Shown here one piece after another: positions 55,624-64,000 of a DNA stretch of 64,000 nucleotides (position 1 is its first letter; every line of letters begins with the position of its first letter). Position numbers and translations under genes: made by a program. The notes beneath the pieces are model-generated. The model was not told the origin of the DNA. It made no database searches and was given only the letters and a program-made list of their open reading frames with translations. The stretch spans positions 34,561,026-34,625,025 of the forward strand of contig OY294048.1 of NCBI GenBank assembly GCA_958510825.1, written 5' to 3'. This DNA comes from Brachypterus glaber (taxonomy: Eukaryota; Arthropoda; Insecta; Coleoptera; Kateretidae).

Positions 55624-56735
55624 CAGGGTGATTCAGAAATAAGGTACAACATTTTAAAGAGTCCTTCTAGGTCCAAAAATATATGAAAAAAAAAGGTTCA
55701 TAATGTCCAAAACTCTATGCAAAAAAAGTTTGGGACAAAAAAGTGACCCATATTGCACGTCCCTGGTTAAAATTACCAAATAAGAATTACATAAAAGGAT
55801 AGCCTTTATCAGTGTTACGGCATGTGCAAAAAATCGTTACTGTAGTTTATAGGGTTCCAGATATACCGGGTGTCCCAACTCTATTTACCCAGCGATTTTC
55901 TCGTAAACTAAAAGAGATAATCAAGTTCTGAGAAAACCATCTTAAATAAGACAAACTATCTTTTAGCATATATTTGATAGTTTCAGCTCTTGAAATGTGG
56001 GCAGGGGGGCATAGAGGGACATTTTTTTAAATGGAAAGGGGGGTCGTGTGATACATAATTTTAAAGCAAATAAAATTCTCTATTTAACTATATATTTTTT
56101 TTATTTTTTTAAACATTTTTTTTTTGGGTTTAAAACAGGGTTGAAAATGGGTAGTTTTGTCAACATTTCTCTAAAATCTTTTTTAAAAATTACTAATTTC
56201 ATGATTAAAAATCTTAAATTATACTTTTAAACTAATTTTAATTGACATAAATAAAAATTTACAAAAAAAAAACTTAAAAAATCGCATTTTTTAGCACAAA
56301 AAAATAAAAAATCAAAACCTTAAAAAAATGTTTAAAAAATAAAAAAATATACAGTCCAATAGAGAATTATATTTGCTTTAAAATGATGTATCACACGACC
56401 CCCCTTTTCATTAAAAAAAATGTCCCTCTATGCCCCCCTGCCCACATTTCAAGAGCTGAAACTATCAAATATATGCTAAAAGATAGTTTAAGTTGTCTTA
56501 TTTAAAATGTTTTTCTCAGAACTTGATTATCTCTTTTAGTTTACGAGAAAATCGCTGGGTAAATAGAGTTGGGACACCCGGTATTAAATAAAAACTACTT
56601 TTCAGATGTACCCTTAGGAGGGTCTTAGCTCCCTTAGGGCTGATTTTCGGACCAATTTTATAGGATTTTTTTTTTAATATTGTTGGACGTAGAATCACCC
56701 CTTAAAATTTTGTATCTTATTTCTGAATCACCCAG
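55624..56735. mobile_element. Outer foldback MITE (CAGGGTGATTCAGAAATAAG ends)
   Basis: The left part 55,624-55,865 and right part 56,582-56,735 pair (CAGAAATAAGGTAC, then GGTCCAAAAATA). It is the same family as 4388-5115 and 33,150-33,792. It is interrupted by the inner MITE at a TA, so the order of insertion is clear. Confidence 0.8.
55866..56581. mobile_element. Inner foldback MITE (CCGGGTGTCCCAACTC ends), nested
   Basis: Ends CCGGGTGTCCCAACTCTATT and AATAGAGTTGGGACACCCGG with TA duplication. The arms are about 240 bp, near-perfect, and include GGGGGTCGTGTGATAC and its complement. A half copy lies at 18,040-18,660. ORFs at 56,048-56,230 and 56,516-56,698 are readings of the arms. Confidence 0.85.
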
Positions 56736-56754
56736 TATGTATAATATACATTGT

Positions 56755-56952
56755 ATATTTATCCACGGCCGTGATTAGATAATGGACCTATAAATCACGT
56801 CTCGGTAAAAATAAACCGTTTAAATTTTGAAACAGCCGTGGATAAAGTAGTATTGTACTCGCGTGTAATAGCTGCCGGCTGTCGGCTCGTATCGTAAAAT
56901 GCATTCTCATTGATTAATAGCAATTATTATACTCTCGTTGAATAATATACTA
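56755..56952. repeat. Compound stem-loop repeat (member F), inverted copy
   Basis: Complement of 31,668-31,885. The core GCCGGCTGTCGGCTCG is at 56,874-56,889, and the right edge is TTGAATAATATACTATTTT. Confidence 0.75.
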
Positions 56953-57584
56953 TTTTTTAATTTTTTTAGCGAGAGAGAAAAGGCCTCCTTTTCACAGTTG
57001 TTTTTTTGTTTTTTGAAAAAATTAATTAATTGCAACCAGGTTGTTTATTATTATGATTTATCTCTTCCACATAGTAAATAAAAATGTAATTTATACCTTT
57101 TTGAATAATTCTCATTATTGACCTGTTTGAAGTAGAGAAAAATTAAAAAAGCATTAATTAAAAAGCTGATCCAATAATGTAAGCTGTAATAGCGCGCTAT
57201 ACCTATAATGACATGTGGTGTAATTTTATGGGAGGATTGCTGTAGTGGTCTACCGCGTCTGTACATTACAAGTCTATTTGCCTTTTTCAGTTAATTAATA
57301 ATTGAAATTTGGCGAAGGCATAAGTGAAGTGGACACTCCCTATAAAAACAGGTTCGAAAGTCAGTATAAGCCGGTGCTTCCCTCTACTACTAGCCCACAC
57401 AAGTCTTGGACTTAGGGGATGCTTAATTAAGTAGAATAGTACGAGGTTAAAACAAACAAACAAAGAAACAAACACAAATTTTCGTTCTACAGTGGTCTAC
57501 AGTTGAAGCTGAAAAAAAAAACAAGAATAATAAATATACTTCGGTTCCTATAAAAATACGACAAATTAATATAGATTATAGTAT
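56953..57584. other. No feature recognised
   Basis: AT-rich. Short ORFs at 57,051-57,475 have no domain. Confidence 0.35.
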
Positions 57585-58083
57585 ATTAAAGTACTACGTT
57601 TTTAGCGCACTAGTACTTTAGAAAACTCGCCGCAAGCGGCTTGTTTTCTAAACTTGTACTCGTGCGCTAAAAACGTATTATGAAACGAGTGCTTTATACA
57701 ATTTTTTCTATTTTGCTCTTAAATTAAAAAAAACTTACATTTAAATTAATGACTGATTTAGGGATTTTTGTTTCTGGTTGGCATTACAGTTTTCGGCATG
57801 TGCAAAATTCTAAGAACAAATGATATTTTATAGTCATGTCTTCTCTTTTTCACTGCAAGTAACCAAGCCACAATTTTAACACGGTAATAATAACCTAAAC
57901 AAAAAATTTTGTAGAAAATTAAACTTTAAAGTGACCTTGATATTTGCACGGAAAACGTCAAGCGATAGGCTTTTGTCTGATGCCAACCCGAAGAAAAAAA
58001 GTACACACCACTTATGGGCCTATAAGAACACTCAAAATGCGTGTGATTATGAGCTTATAAGAGTCGCAAAATAGAAAAATTTA
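57585..58083 (+). repeat. 500-bp direct repeat with stem-loop (member I), copy 1
   Basis: Matches 61,705-62,227. It opens with TATTAAAGTACTACGTTTTT, has the palindrome AGCGCACTAGTACTTTAGAA with core CTCGCCGCAAGCGGCTTG (57,626-57,643), and ends GCTTATAAGAGTCGCAAAAT. Similarity is about 85 percent by eye. Confidence 0.75.
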
Positions 58084-58499
58084 TTTTTAACATAAAAAAT
58101 GTTTTTTTAGACAGCTAAACTCTAAATTAATTTATTTCTAAATATATTTTAATGGTTAAGAAATAACAATCTACAATTTAAAATACATATTATTTTTCAT
58201 AATTTATGATTAGGTTTGATAAAAAATTATGAATTAAAATCTGTTACTATTCCAAACGTTCTAAGAATAACCAGAAAACTCCGATTGGTTTTAAATTAAT
58301 AAAAATAAACTTTAAATTGGAGTTATTTAATTTTTTTTTCAGTACCGGTATTATTACCGGTATTACCATGACTTTTAAACCGGTGTTCGTCCGGTCGGTA
58401 TTTATAATCCGGTATTTCTGCAATCCCTAATCAGAACTATAGAACTGAAATTAAAAGCGTGGGTACTTATTAAGACAAACGTATGAAACCCGAAACTTT
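58084..58499. other. AT-rich interval
   Basis: A short run of ACCGGTATTATTACCGGTATTACC near 58,344-58,367 is a GGTAATA-type repeat. Nothing else. Confidence 0.4.
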
Positions 58500-58544
58500 T
58501 AATTTTAGTTATAGAGTCCTGATAATGCAATATAGCATGATAGC

Positions 58545-58690
58545 TAAAATAGTATATTCTATAACTAGTATGGAATAGACAATATTCCTCGCGAGCGGAA
58601 AGTTTGTCATACGAGCCGGCAGGCGAGTATGACGGTCTCGCGAGCGCGGAATGACTATTCCATACGTGTTGTAGACTATACTTTTTCTTC
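58545..58690. repeat. Stem-loop repeat (member H), copy 2
   Basis: Core ACGAGCCGGCAGGCGAGT at 58,611-58,628. Edges AATAGTATATTCTATAACTA and GTAGACTATACTTTTTC. Confidence 0.8.
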
Positions 58691-59658
58691 GACTGCAAAT
58701 ATGAAACACTGTATGGCTTTAAACTGCGGACAATGTTAAAAACAATGTTTTCTGCGACTCGACATTGTAAATGTAAAAAACACATATTTTTAAATAAAGC
58801 AATTAATGTTATTTAATAATTTTATCAAATCAGTAGTTAAAGAAGATTTTTATTTAATTTTAGCACATATTTACAAATTACGATGCAAAAATTGAAGGTT
58901 ATGTCAGATTGTTGTGACATATATCAGGTTTAAATATATAACAATAGATGAAGCAGTTCTAATTTTTTAAACTATATTGATAAAAAACTGGTCAAATGTT
59001 AAGAAAAACTAATAAACTTTATGTAGTTTTAACGCAAAACGTTAAATTGCATTAAATTATTCAATATTTCATGATAAAATATATATATTTTTGCTAATTT
59101 TGCTACAGTTTTCATTACTTTTATAAACAAGAGATGGCACTACAGGTGCTCATTCTAACACTTGATACGGAATATTCATACCGTATCTAGAGATAGAATT
59201 GGTTCATTCCATGTTTGAAAAGTGTGTGTATTTACTTATATTCTAAAGCAGTGGTAGAAAAATAATATTTTCTACTTTTTAGTGAATTTATAAGAAAAGC
59301 ATGTCAATTTTTTTATGTTTATATATATATAAATTTTAACGGACCATGGAAGTCGAGTTTTTCATTTAGTGTATGTCTTTTTAAAAATAGAATTTCATTT
59401 AATTTTTACAGCTTTTTCTCGAGCAAGCTCTTGTGATATTACTATAGTAAGTGTAGTTACTAACAATAAAAATAAATTTTCAATATAATTTTCAATATAA
59501 TATTTTCTTAGGTTTAACAATAACTCGACCTTTTATTAAAAACATTTTCTTTGAAGTGGGCATTTTATTTGAACATATAATTTTAATATAGTGATAAAAA
59601 AGTGTGGCTGCTTCGTAATATTAAAGTATGCCTTTACGTAATGACAGCACATAAAAAG

Positions 59659-59795
59659 TTAGTATATTACATAACTAGTGTGGAAAGTGACATATTTCAC
59701 GCGAGTGGGAATGTTTACGAACGAGCCGCTAGGCGAGTAAGAAAACCCCACAAGTGTATGAAATACACTTTCCAACGAGTTATGTACACTATTTT
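59659..59795. repeat. Stem-loop repeat (member G)
   Basis: AGTATATTACATAACTAGTG, then TGGAAAGTG, faces CACTTTCCAACGAGTTATG. The core GAGCCGCTAGGCGAGT is at 59,723-59,738. A left half survives at 40,380-40,430. The ORF at 59,602-59,823 reads through it. Confidence 0.8.
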
Positions 59796-60490
59796 TCCTT
59801 CCTACGATCCCGAAAAAATATAAAGTTTCTTATTTTAAAATTTTCTAATTTTTATTAATTTTTAAGAAAAGCAAAGCACAAAATAATTATAAAGAGCATA
59901 CAAATTTATATATGTAGTTATGTAAAACAGGAAATATGATTTTCATTTAGCTTTAGTTTTCTTGGTTTTATATTTAATACAATACAATAATGGGTTGCCT
60001 AGTCCTAAATAAATTTACTTATTAAGTTAGATTTCTGTTGTTATGCTGCCATATAAGACAGTAAAATTGTACTGTTTTACATTTCATAAGAAAAATACTG
60101 TGTATTTTGATATTTTTTATGTAATATAAGGTAACTAAATAAAAAATTAAGTAATTTATATAAGATCTAGACTGTCTAGACTAGACAGTAATGGTCAAAA
60201 TAGTAACGTTACAACTATAGTTTCCACTTTTGGCATGAAAAACAGAAATATTTGGATTAAAATATATAAAAGGCTGTGGTGAAAGGTGGAAAATGGTTTA
60301 TAAAACAAGGTGAATAAAATTCGTAGGGTCTACGAGGTAAATATCTAAATAAAATTAGGCAAACCTCCATACATAAATATCACACGAGTGTGATATAAAA
60401 ATATCAAACTAGTGCGATATGAGGCGTTTTTTAAAAAACAAAAGAGTGTGCTAAATGTTATTTTCATAGAGGATCGTAGGAAATAGTATA

Positions 60491-61245
60491 TTTTATAACT
60501 AGTATGGATTAACGAAGTTTATTTGAAATATTTTTTTTTTTTAAACAGTTACGGTTTTTCTAATGTTCTGGATATTATCAAGTGAACAATTTTTTTCTAA
60601 TATCCCAGTCATTGCTGTATCTGAAACTAAAATATAGTAATTGTGTCTTAAAAAAAACTACAATATTTTATCAGTCGAAGCTGTCAAGGGTAGAGGAAGA
60701 TTTGGGTTTTAGATACGACATTTCTTTTTAGTAGGCATATGTGGCTAGTGTAAAGCAATACAATGGAATTTTTGCAGATGGGACAAATTCTCTTAGCAGG
60801 ATAGTATTGTCTTTGTGAGTGATATTTTTTCGTTACTGGGTAACATACTCAGTTGCGATGAGTATGAAAATAAATTTTGTAAAGAAATCTTCATAAAAAC
60901 TACCAAACACCACATAAAAGCCTGAATGTCTTTACGTCACGCTTGTAAATACTTAAGTTTTCAGACCCTCTCTGGATATACCACTTCAAAAGCTTTTTTA
61001 TCAAACTGTCCTGCACCCCTTATAATTGATTTATGATTTGTTACCTTTTGGAAAAAAAAACGAAACACTAGTAAAAAAATGGATTGTTTCTGAGATATAT
61101 AATGATTTAGTTATTTAAAAATAGAAGTAAAAATCGTCAAAAATTTAATTTTATCCCTTTCCATTATTCTGGTTGTCAAACGCCTATTTTTGACTGAACC
61201 GTGTGTTGTAAAATAAACAAAATGTTTGGATAGGTTTTAAATAAT
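60491..61245. other. No feature recognised
   Basis: AT-rich. Confidence 0.35.
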
Positions 61246-61680
61246 TCGGGTGCGCTGATTCCGAATCCGGTGGGTGTCACCTCGCACATGTTGAGAAATT
61301 TGAGGTTAAATCCAACTATGACCGAAATATATGATTTTTATTTCACAAAATAAAGTTTTGTCATTATAGATACAAATTATATTGTAGCATTGCTAAATAA
61401 ATACCTGCTTACTTACTTATTTTGTGTGCGCTGAATCCGATTCCGGTAGATTCGACTTGGTAACTATTAGGGAATTTCATATAAATTAAGTCAAAGCCAA
61501 CTTCGATGAATTAATATGTTTTTATATTACAACCCCGTTTTTTTAGTGAATGTAAAATATTTTGACAATTATTAGATAATTTGAGTATGCAGAATCCAAA
61601 ACCTTCTATCTGATGGGCAAATTTAAGATAATTGAGGCCAAGCCAATTATGAAAATTTTTCTAGATGTCTTGGCGCAGGA
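61246..61680. repeat. Degenerate tandem repeat, period about 160-180 bp
   Basis: TGCGCTGATTCCGAATCCGG (61,251), TGCGCTGAATCCGATTCCGG (61,427) and ATGCAGAATCCAAAACCTTC (61,585) open three units, each followed by a phrase such as GAAATTTGAGGTTAAATCC. Confidence 0.6.
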
Positions 61681-61704
61681 TTCCGGAAGAAAATTTTCGT
61701 TTAA

Positions 61705-62227
61705 ATATTATATTAAAGTACTAGTTTCCTAACATACGTTTTTAGCGCACGAGTAGTTTAGAAAACGAGCCGCTTGCAGCGAGTCTTTTAAAGTACTAGC
61801 GAGATAAAAACGTGTTATGAAACGAGTTCTTTATACAATTTTTTCTATTTTTCTCTAAAATTCTAAAAAACTTGCATGTAAATTGATGACTGATTTAGGT
61901 ATTTTTGTTTTGGGTTGGCATTAGTTTTCACCATGTGTAAAATTCTAAGAACAAATGATATTTTGATATATTTTATAATCATTTCTTCTCTTTTTTACTG
62001 CAAGTAACAAGGCCACAATTTAAACACCTTATAAAATAACCTAAACACAAAATTTTGTAGAAAATTAAACTTTAAAGCGACGTTGACATTTACACGGAAA
62101 TTATCAAGCGATAGTCTTTTGTCTCTTGCGAACCCCAAATAAAAAAAGTAGTAACCTCTTTTGGGCCTATAAAAACACGCAAAGTGCATGTGATTATGAG
62201 CTTATAAGAGTCGCAAAATAGAAAAAA
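61705..62227 (+). repeat. 500-bp direct repeat with stem-loop (member I), copy 2
   Basis: See 57,585-58,083. The core GAGCCGCTTGCAGCGAGT is at 61,767-61,784. The Penelope-like element inserted at its right end. Confidence 0.75.
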
Positions 62228-62230
62228 GCT

Positions 62231-63205
62231 ATTGAGTCATTTCCATTAAAACCTAAAATTTGGCGCAGATACGTAGACGATGTATATGCTATTTGGCCCC
62301 ATGGCATGGAAAGCCTTCAAGGTTTTCTAAATCACCTCAATTCCCAACATAAATCTATACGGTTTACGATGAAAATTGAGAACAACGGATCACTTCCCTT
62401 TTTGGACGTTTTGGTTTACAAAACGGAAAATGGCTCAATAGGACACTCGGTATACAGGAAGAAAACCCACACTGACAGATACCTAAACGCATTTTCACAT
62501 CACCATCCCTCTCAAAAACGCTCGGTAGTTAATTCACTTGTTCATAGGGCTTTCATGATTTCAGACAAGAATTCCCTAGACACAGAACTCCTTAAACTAA
62601 CCAAAGCCTTGACCATGAACGGTTATACCAAAAAAGACATTAATAAGACCATATACAAATACAGAAATCCCAGACCCAAACAACAGGACAATAGTGACAA
62701 TGACAGACAGACACAAGTTATACTTCCCTATGTAAGCGGTATCACGGATAAAATAGGTAAACTTTTGAAGAAGTCAAATATTAAGCCTATATTTCGGTCC
62801 AACCAAAAATTAGGTCAATGTTTGACTTCAACAAAAGACAAAATACCTCTGAGTTCAGAAGGCGTATATAAAATACCCTGCTCCTGTGGTACGGTTTACA
62901 TAGGTGAAACTAAGAGAAAAATTTCTACAAGACTTCAAGAGCATGAGCGCAATATAAGAAAGAAACAAATTTCCTTATCGGCAGTAGCCGAACATGTACA
63001 TGAAACAGGTCATAAAATCAATTTGTCTGAAACAAAACAAATATTAACAGAAAACAGAAAAATGCCAAGGAAGATACGGGAATCGATAGAAATCATCAAG
63101 CATCCTAACAATATCAATCGGGACACTGGTTACCACTTACCTGCAATATGGAAGTCTTTGATAGGAAAAACCTCGTCACGGGTGAATAACCACAACTCGT
63201 CATAA
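62231..63205 (+). CDS. Penelope-like RT C-terminus plus GIY-YIG endonuclease, partial
   Basis: The frame is open from the truncation point, with the first ATG at 62,306 being internal. WRRYVDDVYAIW (62,267-62,302) is RT motif C with the YVDD catalytic pair, followed by LPFLDVLV (motif D region) and YRKKTHTDRYLNAFSHHHPS, characteristic of Penelope RTs. Counted from the ATG at 62,306, a linker at about residues 120-180 leads to the GIY-YIG endonuclease: GVYKIPCSCGTVYIGETKR (186-204) with GVY and YIG signatures, then RLQEHE (209-214), AEHVHETGH (228-236) and the RESIEI Glu near 259. RT and nuclease together nick the target and prime cDNA synthesis in the nucleus. N-terminal RT motifs are missing, so this copy cannot be active. 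The frame has no stops before 63,203-63,205. Confidence 0.92.
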   Translation: MESFPLKPKIWRRYVDDVYAIWPHGMESLQGFLNHLNSQHKSIRFTMKIENNGSLPFLDVLVYKTENGSIGHSVYRKKTHTDRYLNAFSHHHPSQKRSVVNSLVHRAFMISDKNSLDTELLKLTKALTMNGYTKKDINKTIYKYRNPRPKQQDNSDNDRQTQVILPYVSGITDKIGKLLKKSNIKPIFRSNQKLGQCLTSTKDKIPLSSEGVYKIPCSCGTVYIGETKRKISTRLQEHERNIRKKQISLSAVAEHVHETGHKINLSETKQILTENRKMPRKIRESIEIIKHPNNINRDTGYHLPAIWKSLIGKTSSRVNNHNSS

Positions 63206-63229
63206 ATAGTGACACAAGTTGATTCGAAA

Positions 63230-63298
63230 TTTAGTTTCAGATTAATCCCTGAAGATGTCTATAGTAGTAAGAGACGAAACGTCGGAAAGTGAAAATCC
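63230..63298 (+). ncRNA. Hammerhead-like motif of the Penelope element
   Basis: CTGAAGA (63,249-63,255), GAAA (63,276-63,279) and GTC (63,281-63,283) are present in hammerhead order. Stem II would pair GTCT (63,257-63,260) with AGAC (63,272-63,275), leaving one extra U. Stem III is only one or two base pairs. Stem I would pair TCC with GGA and, beyond an internal loop, TTTCA with TGAAA. Penelope-like elements are known to carry minimal hammerheads of this kind. The extra base and tiny stem III make activity uncertain. Confidence 0.55.
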
Positions 63299-63345
63299 AT
63301 TAACACGGTCTAAACCCGAAAGTGAAAGTTCTTTATAGAAAAAAG

Positions 63346-64000
63346 TATATTAAATCCTTAAAAATGGTCGCCATGTTTTTCTCGAGATATCCCATTTTAA
63401 AAAATAATTATGGTTTGAAAGTTTTAATAGATATAAATATATATTTTTATTTAATCAGTTCAGTAAAATTATATTAAATTTTGGTTCATAGCGCTACAGT
63501 GTCAACAAAGTTTAAATTTAAGTTACTATTGTTGCTTCTGATATTCCTTTGAATCTTGTACAAAAAAATATAATATAAAAACTATTATACACCACAAAGA
63601 AAGGTTTTATTCAAAATATGACACAGTTTTTATGCCTTATTTCCTAAAAATAAAAACCATTTTTTGGCAACATATATAGCGTATATACATGCGTATATAT
63701 GCATAAAGGCGCCATTAAATAAGATAAAGTTATCCTTTTCCTTTTTTTTAACGCCGGATCTTTTTGTATCTGTGTGTGTATAACAGTCTATTTTATCAAT
63801 ACACATATATGTAGGATGTTATTTCAGTTAAAACGTTTAACAGTTTAACTAACTTTTGTTAGTTGCCTCAAGGCAAGAAATTGGCTTAACAAGAAATTAC
63901 TTGTTAAAATCCATTTAACAATATTCTAATACAATTAACAGGTAAATGCACACAGATAAACTAAAATTAAATGCCCTTGTTAAGTTAAAGACTTTGATGT
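63346..64000. other. No feature recognised
   Basis: AT-rich to the window end. Small TTAAC/GTTAA-type repeats occur near 63,830-63,990. Confidence 0.35.

Larger units (their letters stand above)
58500..60490 (-). mobile_element. Composite element Z, copy B (longer, inverted relative to copy A)
   Basis: Contains stem-loop H at 58,545-58,690, the arms near 59,100-59,290, stem-loop G at 59,659-59,795 and the TATCACACGAGTGTGATAT palindrome near 60,379. The order is the mirror of 40,125-41,290. It keeps about 860 bp that copy A has lost. The minus ORF at 58,402-58,785 corresponds to the plus ORF at 40,980-41,285. Confidence 0.7.
62229..63334 (+). mobile_element. Penelope-like element, 5'-truncated, 11-bp TSD
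   Basis: The copy is bounded by ATAGAAAAAAG at 62,218-62,228 and 63,335-63,345. It begins inside the RT palm and ends about 130 bp after the stop codon, past a hammerhead-like motif. Penelope-like elements insert with variable, roughly 10-bp duplications and are often 5'-truncated, so the structure is typical. The well-preserved frame suggests fairly recent arrival. Confidence 0.85.

Noticed and set aside
40980..58785. ORFs at 40,980-41,285 (+) and 58,402-58,785 (-) encoding similar peptides
   Set aside because: The similarity follows from two inverted copies of the same stem-loop element. There is no domain, and the ORF crosses a palindrome. A substitution test across genomic copies would be needed to revive it.
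57585..62227. The 500-bp direct repeats as a pair of LTRs
   Set aside because: They lack TG...CA ends, a primer-binding site and retroviral genes between them. The interval contains an unrelated composite element, and the repeats carry a stem-loop of the common family.

Overview
The window is AT-rich eukaryotic DNA (very low GC outside a few short islands) with no complete host gene. It looks like intergenic or long-intron sequence from an arthropod, most likely an insect with a repeat-rich genome. I infer this from fragments of four Jockey/CR1-group LINEs, a Penelope-like element with a GIY-YIG domain, a tRNA-derived SINE, a hAT-type MITE and dozens of foldback MITEs with TA-type target sites. 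The order cannot be decided from the sequence. I see no bacterial operons, rRNA genes, CRISPR arrays or intact tRNA genes. Layout, 1-13.5 kb: a LINE reverse transcriptase runs off the left edge on the minus strand. TIR elements, stem-loops and a degenerate DNA transposon with a helix-turn-helix remnant follow. 14-18.9 kb: two more decayed LINE RTs, then a foldback MITE split by a 383-bp element packed with CTCTG motifs, then a 105-bp ribozyme-element fragment with an 11-bp target-site duplication. 20-29 kb: overlapping foldback elements, a 200-bp-arm near-perfect palindrome (28.26-28.70 kb) and the only convincing host-gene signal, a short exon at 27,262-27,343 that encodes a signal peptide and ends at a GTAAGT donor. 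29-46 kb: minisatellites, a repeated module built on GTCC/GTCT tracts, nested MITEs, a SINE and an 8-bp-TSD hAT MITE. 46.5-50.7 kb: a GC-richer segment with possible membrane-protein coding remnants, then a fourth LINE RT with a pentanucleotide tail. 51.3-51.8 kb: a 531-bp insertion flanked by a 12-bp TSD that carries two copies of a textbook type I hammerhead ribozyme exactly 354 bp apart. This is the layout of an animal retrozyme that makes self-cleaving circular RNA. 54-64 kb: nested foldback MITEs, an inverted second copy of the 40-41 kb composite element, 500-bp direct repeats, and a 5'-truncated Penelope-like element (RT end plus GIY-YIG endonuclease) with an 11-bp TSD and its own hammerhead-like motif. 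How the parts relate: the retrozyme is non-autonomous, and a Penelope-like RT/endonuclease of the kind truncated at 62.2-63.3 kb is the natural candidate for having mobilised it, since both leave 11-12-bp duplications. A second theme is a set of otherwise different stem-loop repeats that share the core GAGCCG-nnn-GGCGAGT and AATAGTATATT-type edges, repeated at least a dozen times. Most long ORFs here are chance readings of these repeats.
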